Source of the DNA: Sepioteuthis lessoniana
Lineage: Eukaryota; Mollusca; Cephalopoda; Myopsida; Loliginidae
DNA length: 64,000 nucleotides
Direction: 5' to 3'
NCBI GenBank assembly: GCA_963585895.1
Contig: OY757912.1
Span: 83,750,131 to 83,814,130 of the forward strand
Shown: positions 1-12,400 of the stretch, piece by piece
Numbering within the stretch: position 1 is the stretch's first letter
Layout of the letters: each line of letters starts with the position of its first letter
Program-made: the position numbers and the translations under genes
Notes under the pieces: model-generated
The model's database searches: none
Seen by the model: only the letters and a program-made list of their open reading frames with translations
Told to the model about the DNA's origin: nothing

Positions 1-45
1 ATTGTTTAAGATTTAGTAATCAGTGTTGCAACCTCAAGTTGACTA

Positions 46-250
46 GAACAAGAATAAGTAAAAGTAAAGTTGGCAACCTTAGTCAAGGGTGACCTGAAGG
101 CTCCCTTTTCAATACTTCATTCCCGGGATTGCTCCACTTTACCCTTGATCCATACCTTATAATGCTGAGTGCTAAGTAAGGTGACATCAAGTACCATTTT
201 TTGAGTCTTTGGTATGACTTGACCTGGGATTGAACTTAGGCCAAAATGGA
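46..250 (-). mobile_element. tRNA-derived SINE, family D (copy 1, truncated head)
   Basis: Minus-strand copy of a repeat seen five times here. Diagnostic segments are AAAGTTGGCAACC, TTTACCCTTGATCC, TATAATGCTGAGTG and GAGTCTTTGGTATG. The tRNA-like head is lost into diverged sequence near 245. Confidence 0.7.
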
Positions 251-424
251 TATCAATTTTGGAATACTGCAAATTTGAGACATTTAACTCTGTTTTACTT
301 ACCTATATAGATAGAAAAACTGATGCAAAGTTTGGTGATCATCTCTTTTTTTTTTTTTTTTTGAGTCAATGTCTTTAAAAAAATCTTCAATGTGCTGAAT
401 GAATATTTCATTTATATTTTTCAG

Positions 425-491
425 TTATGCTTTACAAGATAAGAGAACTGGAATGATTATCTCTGTGAAAGGATTTAATGATAAAATAACG
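425..491 (+). CDS. NRDC: NRDC exon (first in window)
   Basis: Acceptor TTTTTCAG and donor GTATAT bound 67 bp. The first base completes a codon begun in an exon outside the window. It encodes YALQDKRTGMIISVKGF and onward, matching the conserved VKGFN segment of nardilysin. Confidence 0.85.
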
Positions 492-3400
492 GTATATATC
501 ATCTTTTAATCAATTCATATTGACTTAAAGGCCATTTTTGGCAATGATTAAACTCAATATTTAATTTCATCCTATTTATAAAATTCTTATTACAAATAAA
601 ATAATAAATAAGGGAATGTATTCTCTAATTTGCATTCAATAGTTATCTTCCTTGAGATATTAGGATTATTGGGATAAGTATAAAAGCTGACCATACTATA
701 ATTATTAAATAGCAAATTAGATTGGAAATTCCTTTATTCTCTAACATTATAATACAGATATTTTTCTTCATTCATAAAGACCCATCTTACAGATGTGCTG
801 GGATGCATCATCAGTGATGTTCCTGTGTTTATCAAAGGTTTCAGGTCTTTCAACATCATTCCCTGTTGCTCATATATCTCAGCTGGGGTTGATCACTTCC
901 CAGCAATGACAATCTATAGGCTCAATCTCTTTATCCACTGTTATCTTGAAGCTTTTTGTGTGGTCTGTAATGGTTCTAATGTCCCTCCTTTTAACAGCTC
1001 TTTTTATACCAGTTCTTGTCAAACCCTTAATAGCCCATTTCTACTGGCTCAAATAAGGCTCACCCACTTTCGTTTCATTATTGTTCCATCAACTCCTGGT
1101 ATTTGGTGAGTTTCCTCTCATGAACTTTTTCAAGATGCTCTTCTCAGAGCATTGTTGATTAACACATGATCCCCTTGGTTGCATCTGTGAAGAGGACCTT
1201 GTTGGTATGATGTGATCAGGGAATTGTAATTGTTTTCCAAGATCTACTCTCAGTTGCTAGTCTGGGGCTGAGGTTAGTAGGCGTGCTCTTCTCTGTGGAA
1301 GTGACTGGGTCTTTCCTCCCACTTTGCGAAAGTAGTTAGTTTTCTACCTGGGGTGGTGTTTACTGGATTTTATGGTTGTCGTGATAACTCCTGCTACTTT
1401 CCCCTGTACCTGATTGTGGTGCCAACAAGAGTATCCATTAATTAAAGCCTTGGGGCAATTACTGAGGAGATGCTGAAGAGATCTTCTTTCTGTACACTGA
1501 GAGCAAAAAAGTATTTCACTCTTGTCCCATGTGTGAAGGTTTACTAGCCTTGGCAAGTTATCATATATAAGTAAGTAAGTAAAGTAAAATTGCTGATCAT
1601 AGTCAAGGGTGACACAAAGACTCTTTTTTCAATGGCTACTATACTGAGGGATAGGGGAGAGTGCTACTCATTTCCCTGGATTGCTTCACTTTACCCTTAA
1701 TCCATACTGTCACGTGGTGTCCCACTGAGACGATAGAAATAAGATTACTACTATCCTCGTGTTTGAATTGGCAAGCCATCAGAGAATGACCGTTAAGACA
1801 TGAAAGAATGTGGGTCAATCTCAAAGTAACAAACCCAGGTCATAATGGAAAAACAGATGTTTGTACTTGGTGACCTGATGGATAAAGAATGGGATACGGG
1901 GTGGCATCTAGTAGCCCTAAGGAGTCGCCTGACATGGGAAGGAAGAAGGTAGAAGCCAAATGATTGGCTGGGACCCTAAAACAGAAGTGGCACCTTCTTC
2001 CCGTCAAGGGAAAAGAGAAAAAAGAAAGTTAGTTGTTGGACAGGGTTCATGGCGGACGGAACTAAAGCCAAGAACTCCAGGTAAAAGAAAAAAGATTCTT
2101 CACAGGAATCCATCTAAATAAGATAAGTAACTTTGGGACTGTTTCTCTTTATACCCAATTTTATATACCCCCTCTCTTTCTCTCAAGTTGAAGAAAGACT
2201 GAAAACGAAAGAAAAGAAAAGAAAAGAAGAAAGACATTTATGCTCAAGTAATAATCATTTATAATATATTTGATACGTTGAAGGTGTATATCCGTGAAAG
2301 TAAAAAGGATTGAGATATTTTAATGTTCCTACGTGGTCGAAGTTGTTATTTATAGTGTCTGCTACGAATTTGTTATGTCATGTTTCTTTTTCAACTTCTA
2401 TTTGCCTTATGATATGCTCGCTTAAAATTGTCCTATATATTCCTTTAAATTCTTATACGGGGAACCGGAGTTGCCGACTACTACAATATAATATTATTAC
2501 GTCTAAACCTAGAGGTCCATATCTTCCTCTGTTCTAGGGGAGGAAGACTAGCGGCCTTGGTGGGTGTGTGTATAGTGTGGAATTTGGAACCCCTTGCCAG
2601 CGGCGGTCAGTCTAGCCATAAATTAATCCCCCACATAATATGCCAGTTCTTATATGCCCGAGAAAAAAACTCTGAACGAGGACTTATTCTGCAAGGGATC
2701 AAGTGCCAGTCTGCCCCGTCTTCACACGTGCGAAAATAAAGTCCCGTTTATGGAATATGAAAGAATTTGCCGTCACAATACCTTATAATGCTGAGTGTAA
2801 AACAAGGCTGTATCAAGTACCATTTTATGAGTCTTTGGTATGACTTAACCTGGGATTGAACCCTGGTCTCCTGGATCATTGACAAACACCCACTAGGCCA
2901 ATGCATCATTTATAGCTTGGACTAGTGTTGTAGGAGCCTTACCCATCTCACCATAATGGACTCTTCTCACCGTTATTAGTACTGAGAGATTTCGCTGCCA
3001 GAGGGGCAAATCAATATCGGTGTTATCCGAACAGTACGAGACTTCTTACCTTTTCTATGTAACTCTATCTTTCTTGTGTAATATAATCTGTTATCTAATA
3101 TCCGTGTTTGCGTTTTCATTAGTGACCCTTTCCGGGGCCACAACTAGAAATCCTACATGGTAGAAGTTGGCCTACTAGAAATATAACCAAGTAATATTCT
3201 ATTACATTACATTCTCCCGCTTTGTCTAAGCTCTGTGTTGACTGAATCCCACCATTCTACTGACCTATATCTCCTGTGCTTGCATGCATCGCTATCACTC
3301 ACTCTTTTTGATCTTGTTGTCTTGGAAAGTGACCTGAGTGTTCTACTGCTACCATCCCAACAAGAGCCCTTTTGCTTAATTGTGACCACCTGCAATTCTC

Positions 3401-6400
3401 TGGCAGTTCTCCATTTTCTGCTAGTACTGACCTCAATGTCAGCTACTGCCACTTAGATGTTGAAAATCCCTGTCAGCTGGGCTTAGAATACACTATTTCT
3501 CTGCAGAGGGGTAAGGCTTCCTCAAAAGGGTGTCCTTGGTATGACACTAAACTGCATCTGATGATGAGGCTCCAATTCTAGGGCTCTGGCAAGTGTGGAG
3601 TACCTCTTCATTGCCATTACTCCCAACTCCGCTCTGATTTGAAGTGGTAATACCTGTTAAGGTTCCATCTGTGAGATAAATAGATCTATTTCAAAATTAT
3701 TTGTATTCGACTGGATTGTATTAAAAAAAAACTTTTAAATAATTACGCAAAAATGTAAATATAAATGTACAATGAATGCAATTTTCTAACCTCTGGGCAT
3801 AAAATAACCCTAGACAGGTGGTTGACCTGCTGTTAAAATCAATCAACCAATCAAATGTTGATACCTTCTCATTTTCATTATGTATGTATTGCCTGATTTA
3901 ATCTTTGTCTAAACTTAAGTGTTTATGGAACCAAAGACTTATTAAGTATGGAGCAAATAAATTGCTTCCGGGGAATATATTGGACTAAAATAATGGCTCA
4001 AAAATTGTGGATTTATTTTATAGAAATTTAAAAAAAATTTATAGAAAGTTATTTTGCATAAATTAAGAATAAAGAATTACAATTTTTATCATAGTGTTAA
4101 TCTTTAGAAAGAACAAACATCTATTTTCAGTATTGTAAAATATCTTTTGATGAACCATTGTTTTGTTTCTTTATTTTGAGTAGGAGCTGTTCAAAACTAT
4201 CATTGATGAAATGATTGCTTTTGACTTTTTGGATGGATTGTTTGAAGTGTGCAAGTCTCAACTGCTGAAAGATTATTACAATCATATGATTCGACCCTTC
4301 AACACTGCTTGGTTTGTATAAACATTAAATACTTTTGTATTTTGCATGTAGTCAAATATATCAACCATATTCCTGAGTCATCTCTAAAACTTATTTCTTT
4401 ATAGTCTGAGATATAAAAATGGAATCTGTTCAACTATAAATGGTTAACAGAACCTTGATTAATGAAGTTTAGTTTGATTTTAGTTTGTGAAATAAAGTAT
4501 TGAAATTCATGGATTTACTTGAGCTTGTAGGAGGGTCCATCTTCCTGGTTTCCAGGTAATAGAACTCACCCAAACATTTCAATCAAAACAAATAAAAAGA
4601 TAATTTTGCTTTAGTCAACATATAAACAGGGTGTTTTAAAAAAAATTCAATATCATTTGAAATGTTACTGGGTGTTTCAGAAAAATTGATTTCATTTTGT
4701 AATTTAATAACTTGGCCAATTTTTGTTCAAATAATCTAAGATTTTAACAGCATGTGTTGAAAAACTATAAATTCTATGCTTAATGTTTAAATGCCTTTTC
4801 TTTTCCAGTGAATGGAATTTTTATAACTGGAAAGAAAAAACATTAAGCATAGAATTTTCAGTTGTTTTTACGATTGCTGTTAAAATTTGAGATCTTTGAA
4901 TGACAATTACTCAAGTTATTTGATTATAAAATGATATTGATTTTTCTGAAACACCTTGTATATATCTATATAACTGTTGTATTGTCAATGAATGATACAC
5001 AGAATAAGTGCTTAATATATTTATTCATTAATGGATACATACAAAAAAACACAGTACAATTAACAAGACAACTTAAAAGAAATAGAGGAGGGTCAAAATG
5101 CTGGATTGCCAAACAAAGTGTGACGGCAAATTGACTAAAATCCCATAACGGGACTTTATTTTTGCACGTGTGAAGACAGGGCAGGTTGGCACTTGATCCC
5201 CTATAGAATAAGTCCTCATTCAGGGTTTTTCTCTCAGGCATATAAGACCTGGCATATTACGTGAGGGATTAATTTAGGGCCAGACTGACCGCCGCTGGCA
5301 AGGGGTTCCAAATTTCACGCTATCCACACACCCACCAGGCCGCTTTCCTTCCTTCCCCTAGACAGTGGAAGATATGGACCTATAGGTTTTAGTCGTAATA
5401 ATATTATATTGTAGTAGTCGGCAACTCCGGTTTCCCGTGTGATATTTTTAAGGAATTAATAGGACAATTCTAAGCAAGATAACATAAGGCGAATAGAAGC
5501 TGAAAAGGAAATGTGACTCAACAAATTCGTAGCAGAACTGCAAAGAACAACTTAGACCACGTGGTAACATAAAAATACATGAATCCTTTACTATACAAAG
5601 AGATACACTTTCAAAGTGTCAAATATATGATAAATGGACAGTCCACGAATATAAATGTCTTTTCTTGACTTTTGTTTTTCTTCAAATTGAGAGAGGGAGA
5701 GAGAGTGGTATATAAAATTTGGGTATAAAGGAGAAATAGCCCCAAAGTTACTTATCTTATTTTTCGACGGGGTTCCACTGGAGAATCTTTCTTCTTTCAC
5801 GGGCTAATAGACTTTATGCTATTTTTTTACACTGGCTTGAAGAACCTGGGGTCCCTCGTGTCCAAGATATGTTTTTGTCTTCTTCACCCGGAGTAAATGG
5901 CTATGGGTCTGTCTGCCATGAGCCCCTTCCAATAACTGCTTTCTTACTATATATTTCCGCTGACGGGAAGGAGCCCCACTTCCGTTTTGGGGTCCCAGCC
6001 AATCATTTGGCTTCTCTCTTCCTCCTTCCTGGTGTCCGGCGACCTGAGGTTACTAAGTACCAACATCTGTTGATATCCCCTCTGTGACCTACATTCTTTC
6101 TTAACGGTCACTTTTTTGACGGGTTGCCACTGTTCATTCCAATGGGAGGATAGTATTAATCTTATTTCTATCATCTCCGTGGGATATCACGTGACAAAAG
6201 TAAGATCAGTCCAAATATTAATCAGCTTAGTATCGACTTTAAAGTATTTAATCATAGGCTATTTAAGGCTATGAGTCAGGCTATCTGGTAGAGTACTGAA
6301 GGAGTGCTACCTCACTACAACAGTAACTTGCTATGAATATGAACAAAAAACTATGTGAATGAAAACATTGTTTTTTTAGACAGTACTTAGGTGTGCTTAA

Positions 6401-9400
6401 ATTTGAAGAAAGTAAAAAGATTTGATGATACAAATACATCTATTAGATAATGAAATGTATGTGTATGTGTGATTTACATAGTAGTAATTATCCAGTTTGT
6501 TGGTTTTTAAAGTTGGATTCTTATGATGTGATTGTATTAGCAAAAATGTGAGTAGATAGAAAGAGAAAGATGATTGGCAATTTGTGATGAATTTGCTTTC
6601 TCTGTCTTTATTGACATCACTGTTGCCACTGAAACTTTTGACCAACTTTCTCTTCTTTTATGTCAGGTGGTAATGAAATGAAGAAAGAACTGAGGAATTG
6701 TGATTGGCTCTTTAATTAATTTAGCTGTTACATGATTTATTCCTGACTATGTCTTTGCATATCATCAACAGTCATATAAATATTTAAAAATCAGCTCCTG
6801 ATGATTAATTTTTTTTTTTTTTGAGCAACAGAATTTAATGGTCAATCAGCAAATTCAAAATTCGTAATGGATTTTTTTATTTTATTTATTTTTTTATTTA
6901 ATTAGGAATTTCTATTTGTAAATGAATTTTTGATTACTTGATTTTCAAAAATTCTATAATGAATATTTATCTTTAACTTACTCTTTGATTTGTTGATTTG
7001 GAAGGTGTTATTTGTATTAGTTAATATAATTTTTTTCTGTTAATGTTATCTTTTAATTGTTATATTTTTAATTGAACATCATTTGATGCTGTTTAAAAAA
7101 GCCCCAAACTCTAAGATTGATTTTATGCCATCTATAAACTGAATCTTTTGTTTCCTCTTTTATATTAAAACACATTTCAATAAAGTTTCAAGTTCTTTTT
7201 TTTTTTTTTTGATATTTTTCAGTAACTTGCATTTAGCTGTGATCGAACAGGAATATTTTCCAGTTCCAGAAAAATATCGCAAATTACCTGAGCTGACATC
7301 AGATATGTTGAGAGAATGGTTCAAAAAATTCTGTCAGCAGTTATTTTTTGAAGGATTTGTGATGGGAAACGTCACCATTAAGGTAAATAAAGTATCAGAT
7401 TAATATATAAAACAAACAATACATAAAATTTTTTAAAATGCTTTCAGTCATTCCAGCAATTTGAATAGGCAAGAACAAAATTTACATTTTCCATCTAAAA
7501 GAAATCAGCTGATATATTATAGCAGCAATAATCATTAACTTCACTATTCAATCAAACTGCTAAAAATTTCTGTTGTAAATCTATTAAGACCTGAGCTGGC
7601 AGATATGATAAAGAAATTCTATTTTTCTTGTTAAAATAGATAAATACTGACAGTTCACTTTTTTTTTTCTTCAAAAAGAGACAATAATGTAAAAAAAAAT
7701 TCTTCAATAAAATGCATTTTTACATGAAGTAATATAAATAATAAAAAAATCAAGTGGAACATAACTGCAAATATTTTTCTCAGTTTTTCTTTTAAAGAAA
7801 AATGAACATATTGAAACATTAAGAAAGAACTTTTCTTTTCGGCAGCCTTTTTATTTTTAGCTAATATTTAATATCACTCCTTTTGACTATTTGTTTTCTT
7901 TGCATTTTGTAATGTATTTAACATATGCTATATTACCATTCAAATATTGCTGTTTGTTTTAAGATCAGGTTGAATTTCCTGCCTTTGTAGAAAATAAATA
8001 TCTGTATATAATTGTGTATTGGTAATCTCCGCATGTCACAATTTTCTACACTTATATCAAATCTATTGTTTCTATATTTATTGTACCAAAAAAGTTTAGT
8101 AGTGTTTAGATTATGTTCAAAGGCCACATTGCCTACTAATGAGGTTGAACTCAATCAATTCATAGTATATTTCCTACAAAATGTAAAATTTAAACTATTA
8201 GTTAATGAATGAGTTTAAATTCAGTATATACTACTAAAAGGAATTAAAAAATTATGGTAACCTTTTAATGATTTTCTTTGTGATTGCAAGAATATTGGAT
8301 TTTAAAGTGGAGGTGCGCAATTTTAATTGGTCAGACTGTGAAAGTCCAAATTTGATGGTTTAGTATGCCATTGGTTCCTCACTCGAGATGTTAGATAAAA
8401 TATCACGTTCTATAAAATGTCTGGTTTATTTTTACAGACTAATGTAATATGCTTTTTTGTATTCATGAATATAGATAGGAAGACTATCTTTTCTGTTGTT
8501 TGCAAGTATGAACAATTAAGAAATCATTTGCATTACAGGTTACATTGATAAATTGATATATGGTACTTCGTTTGGTTTCTTTGTTTAATGGCATATCAAC
8601 CTTAGTGAGTTATTTAATGCCAAAGCCATCCTTGCTGAAGAATAGCAGTGATACTACATAACTTATAGCTGGAGGGATAAGGGGGTTCATACCTTTTCCA
8701 AGAGTATTAGTCCAAAAGTGAACAATAATGACGTGATTAGAGTTTGAACTTGCTCACTTTTAGGCCCCAGTCCAGCTCTTTAGCCATTACACCATGAGAA
8801 CTGATCCCATGGTTATAGGGCGAGTTAAAAGTTTTGCTGTATTTTCGTAACATGAAGCACAATTCGGCAGCTTCAGATACTTTTGCTGTGGTGGTGAAGA
8901 TGACAAAGCACACTGGACTGTGGGATACCAAGTTTGCCTGATACTCTGCGAGTTTGCTTCTATGACGTGAAGCACAGCTTTGGAATCCCTGGTTTTAAGC
9001 CTACCTGACCTTACCTAATTGTTGAGATTCTTGCAACCTGTACCAAATTTCTTGAACCATCTGGTTACTCTACTGTGATTAACTGTGTCTTCACCTTTTG
9101 CACAACAAATGTTTTTGATTGCTTCTGTTGCTTTATGGCCCATTTCAAACTTGTAAAGTATAAGTTTCTAAATTAGACGATGTTACATGTTTATTTATGC
9201 GGTTTTCAAATCACATATGGAGTGCAGTAATATGCACAATGTCTTAGTGCACTAATAACCACAATACTGCCAACCACACCAAGTACCATTCATAGCTTGC
9301 ACAGCCGGCTGGGGCTGTAGAATAAACTGACTGCTTCTCTGCAGATGGGTAAGACTCCCCCAACAAGTTTCCTGGATATGACACTAAACAATCTGATAGT

Positions 9401-12400
9401 GAGATTCCAGTAATGATGGAGCTTTGGGGAATGTGAAGTACCCCTTCGTTGCCATTGCTCCCAGGACTACTCTGGCCCAGAGTGGTAGCACCTGATAGGC
9501 TCTTATCTATGAGTTAAATAGAACTAAACTGTGTACTTATGTTAAACTGTATTGCTTGGAATTGGACTCTTTTGACATTTAAACTGCATACTTATGCTAA
9601 ACTGAATTGTTTGAAATGGAACTGTTTTTGTATGTTAAACTGAATTGTTTAAAATAGAACTGTTTTTGACATTAAAACTGTACTTATGCTAAACTGAATT
9701 GTTTGAAACAGAACTCTTTATATGTATAAAGTGGATTTGGTATTAATAACCTACAATGGTTGATGTGCCATAAAACTAAACCAAACTGAACCCAAATCTA
9801 AACCTTTCATGGCTTGAACTTCTTCAGTCATGTTTTATACATGCCACAAACTGTCTTTAATTGGAATCATTTTTGAGATGAGGCTTCTTAATCTGAGAAT
9901 TAATTTTTTATTTATTTTATTTATTTTTATTTATTTTTATTTTATTTTTATAAAAAAAGAATTAATTCTCATGCCACAAACTATCATGTACTAAAATATT
10001 GCTAAACTTTCAATTCATCCAAATATTTAGAGGAACTAAAAAAAAATAAGGATGTCAACCTAAATGAACTATTAAAGCCAATCATGATAAATTTTCAATT
10101 TCAATTTTAACAATTTTGTTGACCTTTTTGTTATATTCTTTATTGTTTATTTTTACTTTGATAATATTCTAGACATTTTTTTTTACCCAAAACTGCAAGG
10201 TGGCCTTAAAATTTACTGATCGATTGTGACTGATCAATGAAATCTTATATTTGAACAAACTTGAACTTTCTCTATTCTAAATTTTGGCATTCCATTTTGC
10301 TTAAGTATTAAAATAATAAGCTGAATTTTTGTAGATATGATTGTGTAAATTGATTATTAATTGTTTGACTGGGACTAATATTTGGATCAAGATTTGTTTT
10401 ATTCATCTATAATTTTTGCTGTTTCCAATCAATTACTTCAGAATTTTTTTAGTTTACAATGTAACTACTTTAGTAAAATGAACACTTACTTTTTCTCAAT
10501 CATGTGAAAACAAGACTGTACTACGGTATGCAAATGAGACACCTGAATAAATAGAGCAAACCTTGAACACTTAGTACCGGGAAATCACAAGGCTTGACAT
10601 GTGATTTCCAAGGCACAACAATGGCGTCGCCAATAGGATGTCTGATTACACTCAGCATTCCTGAGTATGTGGAAACATGGATAAGACGCTTTGAGGCACT
10701 GGCCAGGGTAAAGAAACTAAGAGACAGATGAAGCAAAGGGAAACAAAATGAAATTATTGACATTTTCCTCACAACAGCTGGGTGTGAAGAAATTAGCAAG
10801 GTTATAAAAAGGGATATCAGACCAAAGAAAAGGTTAGTCATTGCAGAAAGAACAAAGTTTCTGGAAACAAGACAGCACCCCAATGAGTCTATTGTACAAT
10901 TCATACACCAATTGAAAGAAAGAGCTAGATATTGTGAATTTGAAAGACTTGGCACCGTTAAAATGACCACCGAGGATGAATTGATCATGCTTTGCTTGAT
11001 AGAAGGTATGCATGACCCGGCTTTTAAACATAAGTTATTGGAAATGCTTCAAAGTGTTAATTTAACAGTAGAAACATGTATAGAGTTTGTGCAGCAACTG
11101 GAATTAATAAAAGAGTATAACCAACAACCAAACGAAGGAGAAGCATACAGCACAAACAAATACAAAATTCTATGCAAATCCTGTGGTGAATGGCATGTCA
11201 TGGAAAAAATAATTGCCCAGCATTCGGTAAGACATGCTCCATTTGCAAAAGAAAAAACCATACCCCAAAGGTGTGCAGATGCAAAAAAAGTTGAATAACT
11301 TAAAGACATGCGAGTGTGTAGAGGAGGGGCTGAAATTTTCATGCTAAACACACCAACAAAAACTAAAGAAAAGATTTAAAAAAAATGGAAAATACGTCAA
11401 CATGCAAGTAGATACTGACTCTGATATAACACTTATTCCAGTGAACTTTTGGCAGGATTTAGGAAAGCTAAGGCTTAAAAAGTCAGCCTTGTAACTAAAA
11501 CAATTTAATGGTACCATAATCAAAACATTAGGCACCTTTGAAGGTATGTTTGAAACTAAGAATCACTTTGAAATTATACCTATTACTGTTGTGGCATGTA
11601 CTAAAGACCATGGACTCCTTAGTATAGATGTATTAAAAGTTGACACATCGAAATTAGTTAATTTAATGGAATTGGAAGAACAAGACATAGGATTACTTAA
11701 GGGTTATAAAGCAAGCATTCACTTGAAAGAGAACTAGCATCCTAGATATATCCAAGCAAGACGATTACCCATACACATTTTACCTATTGTAGTTTCAAAG
11801 CTAAAAAAAATGATTCAATGATTCAGCAGGGTATTTTGGAAAAAGTCACTCATGAAGAAAGTGATTGGACGTCACCAATAGTCGCCATTAAAAAGACTGA
11901 TGTGGATATTAGAATATGCAGTGACTACAGAATTGGCGGCAACCACCAGATGTGTTCGGATTCGTTTCCCTTACCAAGTATTGAAACTGCCAGTCACAAA
12001 CTCACGAATATGAAACACTTTGTGAAGATCGATTTAAAGTTGGCCTACAACCAGATTGAAATAGACAACAAATTTAAAGAAATTACCTCACTGAACATGC
12101 CCATGAGATTATTGAGATGGTCTCGCTTGCCGTTTGGAATTAAAACTGCTAGTCATATTTTTCAAAGAGCCATCAAGAAAATCTTATTAGAAAAAGTGGA
12201 CAATATAATAATATATCAAGACGATATATGTCTGGCAGCCCGCACCAGAGAGGAATTAAAGGATAAAACAGAGCAAGTCTCAGAGATTAAAACAAGCAGG
12301 TATGATAATGAATAGCGACAAATATAAATTAGACTGTGAAAAAATATCTTATCTAGGATATCAGATATCTAGAGAAGGAATATCTCCTGACGAAAGGCTA

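Noticed and set aside
795-1109. 104-codon plus-strand open frame
   Set aside because: It is the antisense of the LINE fragment on the minus strand, whose peptide pieces are recognisable.
3207-3456. Overlapping 73-81-codon open frames on both strands
   Set aside because: No domain recognised; more likely chance frames in a GC-richer repeat fragment.
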